From Apoderus coryli (Eukaryota > Arthropoda > Insecta > Coleoptera > Attelabidae), in NCBI GenBank assembly GCA_911728435.2, contig OU452204.1, positions 6,200,001 through 6,264,000 on the forward strand: DNA of 64,000 nt, given 5' to 3'. The notes under the pieces are model-generated. The model was given only the letters and a program-made list of their open reading frames with translations. It did not search any database and was not told the origin of the DNA. Made by a program: the position numbers and the translations under genes. Below are positions 13,211 through 24,035 of the stretch, piece by piece. Numbering within the stretch: the first letter of the stretch is position 1; every line of letters starts with the position of its first letter.

Positions 13211-13672
13211 TATACAAGGTGTTTCTAAAAAGAGGTGGTCAAAATTTGTGAGCGAATTGACGTCTAATCATGAAAAAAACCTAAATTGTAATTTTTCGAA
13301 AAGTCTTTATTTACAAAGACAGAGGGTGTTAAAGATCCCCTGCCTGAGGACGATTTTTTTGAAATATTTTCGAAACGAGTAAACTTTTAAGTAAAGCTTT
13401 AATAATTATAACCTAACTTTTTTTTCTTGTGACTTTTATTCCATTTGTGTCAAAAATGTGATAAAATAACGTTTTCTACATAAAAAAGGCATACTTGTTT
13501 TTCCTCGAAAAACTTAAAGGTTTTCCAGAAATTCGAGTTTGAAAATTTTAGGACAAAACTGGTCCTTAGCACACAGCATTAATAAAAAATAAATAAAATA
13601 AATAAAAATAAAGTTTGGTAACGAAAATTTTATTAATGCTGTGTAATAAGGACCAGTTTTGTCCTAAAATTT
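13211..13672. repeat. Dispersed repeat family A, copy 1 (hairpin-containing)
   Basis: Starting at TATACAAGGTGTTTCTAAAA, this sequence is closely matched by 49735-50280. The shared parts include CGAATTG..ACGTCTAATCATGA, AAAGA.ACAGGGTGTTAAAGAT and CGAAAAACTTAAAGGTTTTC. The second half is a hairpin: AGGACAAAACTGGTCCTTA at 13550-13568 is nearly reverse-complemented at about 13648-13666. The start resembles a TIR of a Tc1/mariner-like element. No coding capacity. Confidence 0.7.
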
Positions 13673-14187
13673 CACCGGTCATATTGTCTGCTCACACTAG
13701 ATGTCACCACAAACATCTTGTTGTCATTGAAGTTTTAAGTCTAACTAATTTGGAAATAATAATAAAAAACTTCCTTCAGGACTACCGTGTTAGTTGGCGT
13801 ATGTTTACTTGTTTGTCTCCTTATACTTTCGGGTAACCCTGTATACGTCAAACCGGTTAAAACTAGTTTGCCTTGTATAAATAGTGCAGAAGTAGCTTTA
13901 CTTCTGAGTCCAACACTGTTCGCATCTAAATTCGCCAAAGCGAAAATATATTTATTGGATTTGCTAAATAATAGAACGCGATATACATTTTAGTTCCATT
14001 TAAATTTTAATGCCTAATAATTGGATGTAGTGTATACATTACCAAGTGGTCGAGATGATTTTTGGTTTATAATAATTGACATGGGTGTAAATTTGCACTA
14101 TAGTTTATAAATAAATTTAGCTGTTTCGGAAAACGAGAATTATTAAAAGTTTTTTTAATCAAATATCATATGATCCTGGGCTAATAT
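13673..14187. other. No gene recognised
   Basis: Overlapping short frames on both strands carry no recognisable motif. Confidence 0.4.
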
Positions 14188-14668
14188 ATAATGTGTCTAC
14201 TGAGAGAGTTTGAAAGAGAAAAAACTTTTTTATTTGTCGATTTAGAAGAAAAAGTCATTCTTTATAAAAACGTCTGCTTGTGTCAAAACTACGATTTCGA
14301 GTACAAAATTTACAATTACTATACAGGGTATATCAAAAATAACATTTTTAATGATTTTGATTTCCTTGTTTTTTTTTTTAATTTTATTTTTTTAATAGTA
14401 GCTATGAAATTAACCACTTTGAGAAAAAAGTTTATTAGTGTTTTTTGCACAATTGGTGTAATGAATCAAGGTTTTGAAAATATTTTCATAAATTAAAAAA
14501 ACAAAAAATCAAAATCATTAAAAATGTTATTTTTGATATACTCTGTATAGTAATCGTAAATTTGGCATTTGAAATTGTAGTTTCGACACAAGCAGACGTT
14601 TTAAAAAAAAAAAAGAATGACTTTTTCTTCTAAATCGACAAATAAACTCTATCCGTGGACACATTGTA
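14188..14668. repeat. Foldback element, arms about 150-170 bp
   Basis: The left arm, about 14190-14362, contains TTTGTCGATTTAGAAGAAAA, GTCATTCTTT, CGTCTGCTTGTGTC and ATATCAAAAATAACATTTTT. It is reverse-complemented with few mismatches at about 14516-14668. The spacer of about 150 bp is T-rich and then A-rich. The open frame at 14191-14496 lies inside the arm and spacer and has no family resemblance, so I do not call it a gene. It is likely a non-autonomous DNA transposon. Confidence 0.8.
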
Positions 14669-14880
14669 GAGTGGATAATGTAAGGAAAGTTGTATTTTTT
14701 CAGAATCATCTGAGTTATTCTTCATAGCAACTGAAGTTTTATGCTTTTAAAACGTATTCATAAGTACCTTTTATAATCAGCTATATATATACATCCATAG
14801 TTTGTCGCATAATTACAAAGAGTTTTACTTTGCCTGCTTAAAAGTCCGGTAAATTTGGACCGGATGAACTTCTACCTATT
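14669..14880. other. Short spacer without gene
   Basis: Nothing recognised. Confidence 0.4.
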
Positions 14881-15527
14881 AGGTCATTCAATAAGTCCGT
14901 AGGATGACACAAAGATGGCGCTTCTAGAATTTTTTCCATATGATTTTTATTTAGTACTAACCTTCAAACGATACGTGTATAAATTTGACAGCAATCTGAC
15001 TCTTGATTCGTGAGTTATAGCATTTTGAGTGAAGCAACGTTTGTTATTGAAAAAAAAATGAAAAAAAAATATCCGAACTCTCCTCCATCGAGTTAAATGG
15101 TAGAGAAGTGGATTGCTGAATTTAAACATGGTCGTACCAGCACAAATGCTGCAGAACGCTGAAAACGTCAAAAAAACTCACAAATTGGTTATAACCGATC
15201 TCAAGTTGAAGGTACACGAGCTGGCTGACATTGTAAAGATATCAGATGGTACACATTCGACCAAAAACAACAACGACTTGGTGTTTCAGATGAGTGTTTG
15301 GGGCTGTTAAACCGCAATAAAATGGAATAGTTTCGTCGATTTATGACAATGGATGAAACATGTCTTCACTATTACACACCAGAATCCAAACGACAGTCAG
15401 TTGAGTGGACAGCACTCGACGAAGCGAATCCAAAGCGAGCTAAGACGCAACAGGCGAGGCTGTCGGTAAGGTGATGGCGGCTGTATTTTGGAATGCGAAC
15501 GGAATAATATTCCTCGACTAGGATGTT
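14881..15527 (+). pseudogene. Mariner transposon 5' half: TIR plus transposase N-terminal half
   Basis: The 5' end is TTAGGTCATTCAATAAGTCC preceded by TA, a typical mariner terminus. The transposase then appears in broken frames: VEKWIAEFKHGRTSTNAAE, HKLV..DLKLKVHELADIV and KISDGT (HTH region). The first catalytic Asp follows in MDETCLHYYTPESKRQS at about 15349. Next are EWTALDEANPKRAK and VMAAVFWNANGIIFLDY, ending at about 15524. Homology stops there, before the second and third Asp. The matching 3' half with an inverted copy of the TIR lies at 24036-24425. Frameshifts make it inactive. Confidence 0.85.
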
Positions 15528-15712
15528 CTATCTCGTTGCTAAAATTTTCGGACTAGTTATTCTTAATGAGCAATGTTTTAATGAATTATTTTTGTCGAAG
15601 TAAAGATTCTCTATCGTTGCATATTCTTTTTGCTTTATCTACTATAGACTACTACTCGTATTATTCCCTTCGTAAGAGTTGTATGATGATTTGAGTTAAA
15701 ATTCAAATATTT

Positions 15713-16727
15713 AAAGGTGTACGAGATGATTCGTTGAGGTAAGATGATCCTTTTCAATTTTGGATAAACTACATATGCCATCTAATGGATTTCTTCCGTA
15801 ATATGTATTTGCCAACACCAGAAAGCATTTAGTCGATGTGTAGTAGCGGCACATTCAACACGCATAATTTTATGCAAGAAAATAAAAAATATGTGTTGTT
15901 CATCTATGCGGACGCTGATTTTAAAATACGGTAGGTTACCTTGCAAAACCTTAAGTGCAAATTTTATTGTATTGTTGGCTTGTAGTAGTAGTCAATTAAG
16001 TATTTTAGTTGGCAGAATAAAAGTACAAAGCTTATAGGTTAAGTTACAGAACAAAATAGAACATCATTGTATTTGGGGCAAGATGATTCTTCTGTTGATG
16101 TAACTGATGATCATCTTGAAAACGGAATTGGGAAAGGAATTTCAAATAAAAAAAAGATCGCATGTGTTGAAGAGTCAACTTCGTCAGAAGACGACACAGA
16201 ATGCTTATTCTGTACCGAAACTTATTCCAAAGGTAATAAAGGAGAAGGCTGGATACAATGTACTGTTTGTAAAAAATGGGGTCATGAGGCTTGTGCCGGG
16301 ATAGAAAACGATGACGAAGAGTTCATCTGTCATTTGTGCACAGTTACTCCAGGAAAAAAACGGAGATAATTATAAAGGATTTTTTTTTTATTCACATACA
16401 TAAAATAAATAAATGAAGATTTTTTGATTTTATTTTTTGAATTCTCTACTGAAATCTAGTGATTTCTTAGTAGTTTAGATAAGATGATCCTATGGATCAT
16501 CTTGTCCATACTATAGGGATCATCTTGGAGACCCAAGATGATCCTTTATTAAACTTGTTAAAAAATTGAAATAAAATTATGAAACATTACTAAAGTCGAT
16601 GTTTTGAACATGAAAATAGTAAGACAAATGAATTTGCTAATAGCACATATTTAGCCGACTTGGGTATGATCGATACTTTTAATTATATAATTATTTTCCC
16701 TTAAGGGGATCAACTCGTACACCTTTC
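15713..16727 (+). mobile_element. Pogo-like DNA transposon, internally deleted, with TIRs
   Basis: The left end AAAGGTGTACGAGATGAT near 15714 is matched by the reverse complement of GATCAACTCGTACACCTTT at 16706-16724. AAGATGATCC or GGATCATCTT is repeated several times just inside both ends (15741, then 16481-16545), a subterminal pattern common in DNA transposons. Inside is only the PHD-finger C-terminus of a transposase (16067-16369). The catalytic DDE domain is missing, so the copy is an internal deletion derivative. Confidence 0.65.
16067..16369 (+). pseudogene. PHD-finger C-terminus of a pogo-like transposase
   Basis: A 100-residue frame begins LGQDDSSVDVTDD, has an acidic middle (STSSEDDTE), and then a complete C4HC3 PHD finger. 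The ligands are CLFC, CTVC, HEAC and CHLC at about residues 47-92. It ends with a basic GKKRR tail. PHD fingers of this exact style (ECLFC...GEGWIQC..C.KWGHE.CAG) are found at the end of insect DDE_1/CENP-B-like transposases. It lies between TIRs spaced about 1 kb apart, which supports a transposon origin over a host gene. The first Met is probably internal to the original protein. Confidence 0.7.
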
Positions 16728-16986
16728 CCCTATGTGTGTGTTTTCTTCTTATATATCTGGCTGAATTACTATTTTCAATTACTAAAATATCCAGGAAAGA
16801 TGATTTGTCATTTTCTTCTATTTGATTTGTGAATTTAATAGTTGGTTCTTTAGAGTTTATAGAAGTTAAAAAATTTCAATGATAGTTGTTTTGTATTTTC
16901 AAAACAAGTATGATTTTTACTGTTTTTTGGATCTCCAGTAAAGTGTTGGCAATCCTGAAAACAAAACAAATCGGGGGTTAGTAAAA

Positions 16987-17820
16987 ATGGAGCGTTACAC
17001 GATAGAACAACGTGTCTTAATGATTGAACAATATTTCAAAAATAATGAAAGTTTGGCGGCCGCAGTTCTAAAATTTCATACGAAATATGGTCGGAATAGT
17101 GTTTTAACTTCGTCAACTGTGAAGAGATTAATTGAAAAATTCCGAGAGACCGGACCCGCCAAACACACTGGTCATCCAAAAACAAGCCGTTCAAATGTCA
17201 ATATCGAAGCAGTACATGAGAGTGACGGTGACAGTCCAGGAACCTCAATGCGGCGTCGTGGACAAGCATCAACAAATGGATCCTGATTTTTCGAGCAAAA
17301 TCATCCTAAGGGACGAAGCACATTTTCACTATGATGGGTTTGTTATTCGCCAAATGAGGCTGATCAAGCAGTGACTGTTACTAGTGCTCGATATACATTC
17401 TTTTTGCCGAAATTGGATGTTATTGATGTGGCCAATATGCCATACAGCCCGTGAAACAGTTCAATTACTGCAAGAGACATTTCCAGGTCGTGTTCTCTCT
17501 CGTTTCAGTGATCAGAATTGGCCCCCTAGATCCAGTGAATTAACACCATTAGATTTCTTTTATGGGGTTATTTAAATCACGCAACGTTGCATCAACGAAA
17601 TTCAGCCACATTTACGCAGAATGGTCATGGAAAATTTGGACAAACGAGGGCGGGAGTGCGTATGTGTTTGCAAAACCGTGGAGACCATAAACTCGATGTG
17701 TTATTTCGTAAATAACCCTATGATTAATTAAAAAACTTACAATCAAAAGCTAAAAACTGTGTTTCCTATTTAATTCAAATCTTGCGTTAATTTTGGGACA
17801 CGCTTTATTATGGAATATGC
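16987..17820 (+). pseudogene. Tc1/mariner (DUF4817, ITm) transposase remnant
   Basis: The ATG at 16987 starts MERYTIEQRVLMIEQYFKNN and continues through TVKRLIEKFRETG, the N-terminal HTH of this family. After a deletion come RDEAHFHYDGFV (first Asp region) and ARETVQLLQETFPGRVL. The third-Asp block is NWPPRSSELTPLDFF at about 17517-17560. The tail RRMVMENLDKRG, then a DVLFRK-like end, reaches about 17710. A candidate 3' terminus TTTTGGGACACGCTTTATTA follows near 17792. Frameshifts separate all parts. The start at 16987 is credible because the family begins M.RYT..QR. Confidence 0.85.
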
Positions 17821-19200
17821 ATTGAAAAAAGAGTACAAGGAGGCTTAAATTGAAAAAAATGTATAATATATTTGTTTATTTTTGCGATATTTGTTTGAGC
17901 TTTATGTTTCATTTATTAAAATTTGCGTCCTTGACCTCAGTGTTTAATGTAGGCCACTGATTTTTATAATGTTAAAAAACTTGGAAAATCCGGTGTCAAC
18001 TTCCGATTCATTGGCAATTTTAGTGGATCGAATGTCACATTTGTGTTTGCAGTTGAAAATTAATTTTACTTATACCTACTAAAATATTTACATAATAATA
18101 TTATTATTAAAAATTAAACGATTTTGAAAGTAGCTATTTTTTATATCAAATAACCCAAGGTATTTTCACATTTGTATGTATGTAAAAATGGAAGAAAAAC
18201 ACAACGAGGATCTTTTAGTAGCCTTGGTATCATTAGAAAAATCTCTACATTTGAGTTAGGAACCTATCTTTCTTCTTATCGAATGATAATATGACTCTAA
18301 GATTCATTTAAAGATCAAATTAATTTTTCCTCGAATTTCCTTAGCCGGTTGCTTTGAAGTTTGCTTTGCAATTATTTGGATCACAGTGATAAAAATAGTA
18401 GTAGACTATTGATGGTTTGAATTCTTTTAAAGATCAAACAAATTTTTTACGAAAACTAAGCTTCTAACTTGAGGAGGAATTCTAAGCTTTTTGTTTACAA
18501 AATGAAACGTAATAATGGAAACAACTCAACGAAAGTTGCCGTCAAGTCAATAAATCTATAGTGAAATTCTCTCAGGATTCAGACGATTTATATTATAGTT
18601 TAGTTTTATATTTTTGTAATAAAATATAGCGTCAGTTAAAAATCAGATTTTATTAGTAGATCTTATAATAATTTAAACAAAACCTTTATTTCCTCAGATA
18701 TTTGTAGAATTTGCCATACTTTTGCTGGACCCTGTATAAATTATTAAATATACACTTAATTTTTATTAATAGAAAAGTTGAAAAATGTATGTAGTCGACA
18801 TTATCTAAAATAATGCTGAAAGCTTAATAAACTTAATAAATTCACTTCATCATCATGTCTTTTAAGAGATATAATTAAAATTTAGTATTCATGGCATTAT
18901 TAATAAGAATATCATGAAAAGATAAACAAAACTTAGTTAGATATTTGTGATTTATGTGTTCACATAAAATTTATAAGCTGCGACAAATTTTACGAAATTC
19001 TCTTCCATTTTCTTGACGTGGATTTACCCCTTTTCTTCAGTGTTATAGGGTAGGTAGTCATATATATGTTATGCACGTAACAGATGAAGAATATAGGGCT
19101 TGATAATTTATTAAAACAACTTGTTAAAATTTAAGACAGCCTTTGCTAAATATACAAAAACAGGGCCGAATTATAATAATTTACAAAAATCGTAAAATCT
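17821..19200. other. No gene recognised
   Basis: AT-rich. No motif on either strand could be assigned. Confidence 0.5.
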
Positions 19201-19941
19201 TCCTATGGAAAACTTTTTTATTATTGGTTTTGTGATAAAAATGTATCCTTGATAATAAGTTCTGCATGGTCCATCAGATATACATTTTTTAAAGGCGTAT
19301 ACGAGGTTTGTCAAAGATATGAATTTTACTGAGGAGTAAAGTACCTATTATTATTTTTTACAATACATTTACTAATAATTCCGTATTAATTATTCTGGCA
19401 TTATACAATCTAACGTAATCTAGGATGTACTGACATGAAATATTTGACAGCAAATGTCAGAGTGAGTTAGTATTTGTAAAATTACAGTAAAAATGGCAAA
19501 TTTACTAATGCTGAAAAAATAGAAATTGTGTTAAATGTTGAAGAAAATTAAAAAACACATAGAGCGGCTCAAATATTTTAAATAATAGACATCCGCCTAG
19601 AAAGAATCATTGGGCATTCAATTTTACAAATGCCAACTCACTCTGACATTCACTGTCAAATACTTCATATCATATATATTACTTTAAGTTTTATCAAGCC
19701 AGAATAATTAATACGGAATTATTAGTAAATAATCATCAAACCCGAAGTTTCATACTAAACGGCTGTAATTGCATATTAAAAACTTTACTTTACTCTTCAG
19801 TAATCTTCATATTTTTGACAAACTTCGTATAGGGCTTAAAAAAATTATATCTGATTGCTGCATTTTCAGTTTTGGATCATACAGAACTTTTTATCAAGAA
19901 TACATTTTTTTAAAACCTACAATAAAAAAGTTTGCCATATG
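19201..19941. mobile_element. Foldback DNA transposon with transposase N-terminus at its centre
   Basis: The outer arm 19201-19410 (CCTATGGAAAACTTTTTTAT, CTTGATAATAAGTTCTG, ACTAATAATTCCGTATTAAT) is reverse-complemented at about 19690-19941. An inner pair, 19440-19483 against 19618-19663, shares GTCAGAGTGAGTT. The spacer 19484-19617 encodes FTNAEKIEIVLNVEEN, a stop, then THRAAQIF. This is the start of a DUF4817-type HTH transposase. Everything after the HTH is missing, so the copy is an internal deletion with very long TIRs. Confidence 0.8.
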
Positions 19942-20789
19942 GTTCCAATTTAAGTAGTCTGTATAAGAGGGCATTTGCAAAATATGCTGCCCACATTCAT
20001 CATGATTTTCTTGAGTGACCATTCAAAACAACATATACGATGGCTATCAAATAAGTTTAGAATAAAATATGATAAATAATTTAAAAAATTTAATGAACAA
20101 ACGAGCAAAATAATAATTATATAATTATTTGTAAAAAAAAGTTTCTCTATGTCTTTCAAAATAATCATAAAACACGAGTACTTAAGTATCTAGAAAAGCG
20201 CAATTAATGGAATGCCAGCCAATCTAAAATTAAGTATTACGATGTTAGACTGAAACGTTTTGCAAAAGAATGTTTAATTGAAAGAAGAATTTTATTTTCC
20301 AACATTATTTTCAAAAATCTTAATACAGGTATTGCACCTTTTTTTTTTTTGGCTCGTTATTAAAAATGTAAAATATTGCGGGAGTTCTCGCTGCAAAACT
20401 TCGATCTACAACGTTTTCCAGACAGGATTTTTTTGAGTATTAAAAACAGCTAAGAGTCAGATCGAGACAAGTCAGGTGAATTGTATGGAATTGGCAACAA
20501 TTCGTATTTTAGTTCGGTGATTTTCGTTATGGTTATTTGAATTTTATGAGCGGGTTCAATGTCTTCATAACCAATCTTTTTTTGGGCTGCTATGCAGCTG
20601 TTTTTCCAGGAATTTTTGCATCCATATGATAATGAAGATTAGATAAGTTATATGACTTAATGAATAAAAATATTTCTGTGTCCTTTTCTGTACTTATAAC
20701 TGTCTTTCTCCAGTGTTCAATTGTGAAAGTATTCCAGGTTTGGTACGGCCCAAAGACAAGGTTTACCAGAAAATGAAGAGCGTAAAAAA
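19942..20789. other. No gene recognised
   Basis: Short frames only. The minus-strand frame at 20895-20590 is the shadow of the RT scrap to its right. Confidence 0.45.
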
Positions 20790-20926
20790 CTGTCCTTGGA
20801 CCATTGTTGTTCCTGTGTTTTATCGATGATATTTCTGGTGGCTTGACAAATAGTTCGTTATTATGTGCTGACGACTTCAAAGTATATTCTGTCATTAATA
20901 GTACTGAAGATTGTTCTCATATTTAC
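20790..20926 (+). pseudogene. CR1-like reverse transcriptase scrap
   Basis: The frame reads LGPLLFLCFIDDISGGLTNS, then SLLCADDFKVYSVINSTEDC. This is the palm of a CR1-like RT; the YADD/FADD catalytic box is present as CADD. It closely matches the same region of the copies at 57389 and 27242-30121. Only about 45 codons survive between unrelated flanks. Confidence 0.85.
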
Positions 20927-20965
20927 TTACTTTATTCAAGAATTAGACAAAAAAGTATTTCTAGA

Positions 20966-21006
20966 ACCCGTAACCTTCTGCATGCGAAGCAAACGCCCTA
21001 CCAATG
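20966..21006 (-). ncRNA. tRNA-Ala-like fragment (SINE head or tRNA pseudogene)
   Basis: Read on the minus strand, ATTGGTAGGGCG resembles a D-arm/A-box. It is followed by a 5-bp anticodon stem TTTGC/GCAGA around a 7-nt loop TTCGCAT (anticodon CGC, Ala), then AGGTT and ACGGGTTC as the start of the T-arm. The T-stem 3' strand and acceptor stem are absent, so it is not a functional tRNA. Confidence 0.5.
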
Positions 21007-21086
21007 ACGCAACAGAAACCTGGTGAGAAATATTGTATTTTATTTACATATACGTCCCAATTACCTAAATGTTGAAATTTTAAACG

Positions 21087-21480
21087 CAATTTTCTCGAGA
21101 ATTATGGGGGTAAATATTAAAAGTGACCTATCGCTGTAAGGCAGATAAACAATGCTTTAAAATGATGTATCACTCGACCCCTACTGCTATTTGAAAATTT
21201 AGCTGTTGTGTCCAGCGCTATCACAGAGCTTAAGCGATTTCAACCAAAAACTAATGGGTTCATCCTAGAACTCCTCCAAACTCATACACCAAAATTTAGC
21301 TCAATTGGTTAAAGCGTTTAGGCACTATCGCAGAAGAATACATACAGACACACTTACAGACCATCTGGAAATGGTCTTAGTCATCTCAAAGAACTTCCAA
21401 ATGGTTATATCCGTCTTTATCTCAAATTTCTTTACCGCGTTCATAATACTTTCTCTGTGTGGGAAAGTAATAAGCATAGG
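21087..21480 (+). repeat. Dispersed repeat family B, copy 1
   Basis: The sequence runs from TCGAGAATTATGGGGG through GTGACCTATCGCTGTAA, GATGTATCACTCGACCCCTA, TTAAAGCGTTTAGGC, ATCTGGAAATGGTCTTA and TATATCCGTCTTTATCTCAA to GGGAAAGTAA. It recurs at 46868-47250 (same strand), 43449-43700 (opposite strand) and 51022-51104 (opposite strand, partial). No protein is encoded. It may be a non-autonomous retroelement or Helitron-like piece; the class is unknown. Confidence 0.75.
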
Positions 21481-22356
21481 TATTTGAAGTATTGAATTAT
21501 GAACAAAAGAAGTCTTCTCCACAATACGAACTTATATAATTAAACTATCATAACATACATGTTTCGACATTTGTAATCCCATCATCAGTAGTGATTGTAC
21601 CACTCAGACAATAGATTATTTTTATTTGTCATTGAAGATCGATGACCGAAAGCTTGGAGACCACCTTCCAAAGCGTTGCCGATGCTATCAGAAGAATGAG
21701 ATAATCTCCTGCTGGTGTTTTGCGTTTAACATATTTGTTATGAAATTTCTATCTATATTACTGAAGCTACGTATATATTGGGTTTGTCGTTCTCTGTGTG
21801 TACTCTTACAACTCTCCATCCATTTTCAGAGCTCTAATGAACTGCATTAACTTGGTTAGATTTAGGAAGGGTACGTCTCCATCTTGTATGATTTCATGCC
21901 TTTGCATTAGGTACCAATGCAGATACATTTTGAAATCATATGCTCAAGAGTTTCATATTGTCAACCTTGCCATACGTTCGTCAGGCGACAATATCTGGAA
22001 TGAATGAATGCATATCCTAGTTTTAATATTAATGATAAGAGCTTTTATTTTTGATTGGGCGAGTTTCAGTCCAGCCATAGCTTAATAGCTATAGCCGTCT
22101 GTTCAGCTAACCCAAGCGATATACAATAATAAACAATACAATAAAAAAAATTACATAAATTTTTTTATTAAGATCCAAATTTTCTTCTGTTCTTGTTAAA
22201 ATGTTTTCCTTCCAAATTATGTAGAAAGAATAGGAATGATTTTCTAAAAGCTTACTAGTAAATGACAATTCAACAGAATGGTGGTGAATAGGTGTCGCCC
22301 AAAAAAAAAACATCTCTCTAAATTAATTCTCGTGCTAGTATAAGCTCTTTGTAAAT
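21481..22356. other. No gene; minus-strand CTGATGA..GAAAC motif at 21558-21594
   Basis: No coding sequence was recognised. On the minus strand, 21594-21558 reads CTGATGATGGGA, then TGTCGAAACATGT, one of several hammerhead-like degenerate motifs in this window. Confidence 0.45.
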
Positions 22357-22460
22357 GTTGGAAATTTGGGTCACACTGCCTGCCGATCACCACTGATGAG
22401 TCGTGGATCGACGAAACGGCCGTCTGGTGAAAGCATGGTAGTGTGAAACAAATTTCCAAC
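22357..22460 (+). ncRNA. Type I hammerhead self-cleaving ribozyme
   Basis: All conserved parts are present in order. Stem I (outer) is GTTGGAAATTTG at 22357-22368 pairing with CAAATTTCCAAC at 22449-22460. The middle is TCACACT (22371-22377) with AGTGTGA (22440-22446). The inner is TCACCA (22387-22392) with TGGTGA (22425-22430). The core CTGATGA is at 22393-22399. Stem II is GTCG/CGAC around loop TGGAT (22400-22412). GAAA follows at 22413-22416, then a minimal stem III AC/GT with loop GGCC, and the cleavage triplet GTC at 22422-22424, cut after C22424. The open stem I makes it type I. Tiny stems III are known in hammerheads of Penelope-like elements and animal retrozymes. No RT or second ribozyme was found nearby, so the host element is unidentified. 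Confidence 0.93.
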
Positions 22461-24035
22461 TTAACTTAAAGTCTTGTTGCTTTATGTAACAAGCAATTCT
22501 TGAATGTTTTTTGTTATGACAAACCTGTGGTTTCTCTTTGTGCCAACGATGAATGTATAGTGTCAAGTGCTGAAATTCCTTTTCCGTTGTTTACGATATC
22601 TTTGTGTTTCCATGTTTTAACAACAAAACCAGCGTACAATTTAATATATTGTTATATTATCCAAAATATAGTGCAAAATGTTTTGCACGCACATAATATG
22701 ATAACCCCCAAATGTTATGCAGCACTATAAAGTGAAGACTGAGGATTTGCCAAAACATTCAGAATAATGTCTCATCGCGGGTTACTGCTTTTGGTAACTT
22801 TCGATCTATCTTCAGTTTAGATTCATAATTAACAAAGTTATTTTAAATTCGATTAAGCTTTTTTTATTCATTTGCGAATATTTGATAATATACAGAGTGT
22901 TGCATTTAAGAAAATTCATTTACGCCTATTTTTACTATTAGATCATACTATAGGGATTTGCGACCACCCTGTGCCTTTGTGTACCACCTTCTTTATATAT
23001 TTTTTTGTAGCAAGGTTTTCCTAAGACAAATTAAAAATTTCACGATTCTATTCATTTTAAAGTCAATAGGACTTTAACTTTTCGAAGACCTGTTTTTGGC
23101 AAAAAATTAACGAAAAAGATTATTATGCCAAAAACAGTTGAAGATAGGTAGATAGGCAGTGTTAAAAAAAAGTACTTCAAATCGAATGGGAAATCCAAAA
23201 AATGTAATAATAAATAGGATGCTCCATTTAAAATACGAACTTGATATCAACTTCCGGTATAACCGGGCTAGCGCGTAACGGAGCTAAATATGGGGTATAT
23301 ACAAATATATTTTAACCTGTGTAGTTAAATTAATTTGATATATTTCTATATGGTGTTGCCAGATTTATAACATACATATTACGTTAAAACTGCTTAGGCA
23401 ATATGGTATACAAACTATCCATGTCTTATTAGGTTAAGTGAAAAACATCATCTGTCTACTGCTGAATTCAGAAAGTACATAAGTAAACTACCATGAAAAG
23501 CATTGACATTTGTCGTAACTTGTTTGCTAAAAAAACACCAAATACAACTCTGTTACATTTATTTAACTTCTGCTTTCCGACAAGTCTCATTTCTCCACTC
23601 ACAACTTATAATATTAGACGCGTTTACTTGTGAAGCATGACGATAACTTCATAAGGCGAAAGTTACAAAGCGTAATTCTACTATGACATTTTAATGTGTA
23701 TATATATAAAATATGGTGGCGGGGGTCATACCAGCTTCATTTCAGCTGCAAAAATCATGGAATATTTGGTTAGTTACATATCAAGGAAATACATTTTCAA
23801 GATATTTGATAATAACAAAAAATATAAGGTGAGATTCTACCAATATGTATGTCAATGTATTGAATAAAAATATGCTTACATAACGGTAACGACTTGCTAG
23901 GGCTGAATATCTAAAGCTCTTTAGTAAAAATGATTTTTTTAACATCTGATAACATAAATTAGGTATATTTTTTATTGCACTTGAAAGATTTATTTGATTT
24001 TTTGTGCAATTATAAATCAAATGCTAATACTATTA
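22461..24035. other. No gene recognised
   Basis: At 23240-23270 the words CAACTTCCGGTATAACCGG resemble the subterminal arm of the foldback at 51902-53500, so a relic of that family may be present. At 22897 ACAGAGTGTTGCATTTAAG looks like an old transposon end. Otherwise nothing was found. Confidence 0.4.

Noticed and set aside
14191..14496. 101-codon open frame on the plus strand
   Set aside because: It lies in the arm and T-rich spacer of the foldback at 14188-14668, has low-complexity F/N/I composition and no family resemblance.
23240..23290. Copy of the 51902-53500 foldback
   Set aside because: Only about 20 bases (CAACTTCCGGTATAACCGG) match clearly. That is too little to define an element.
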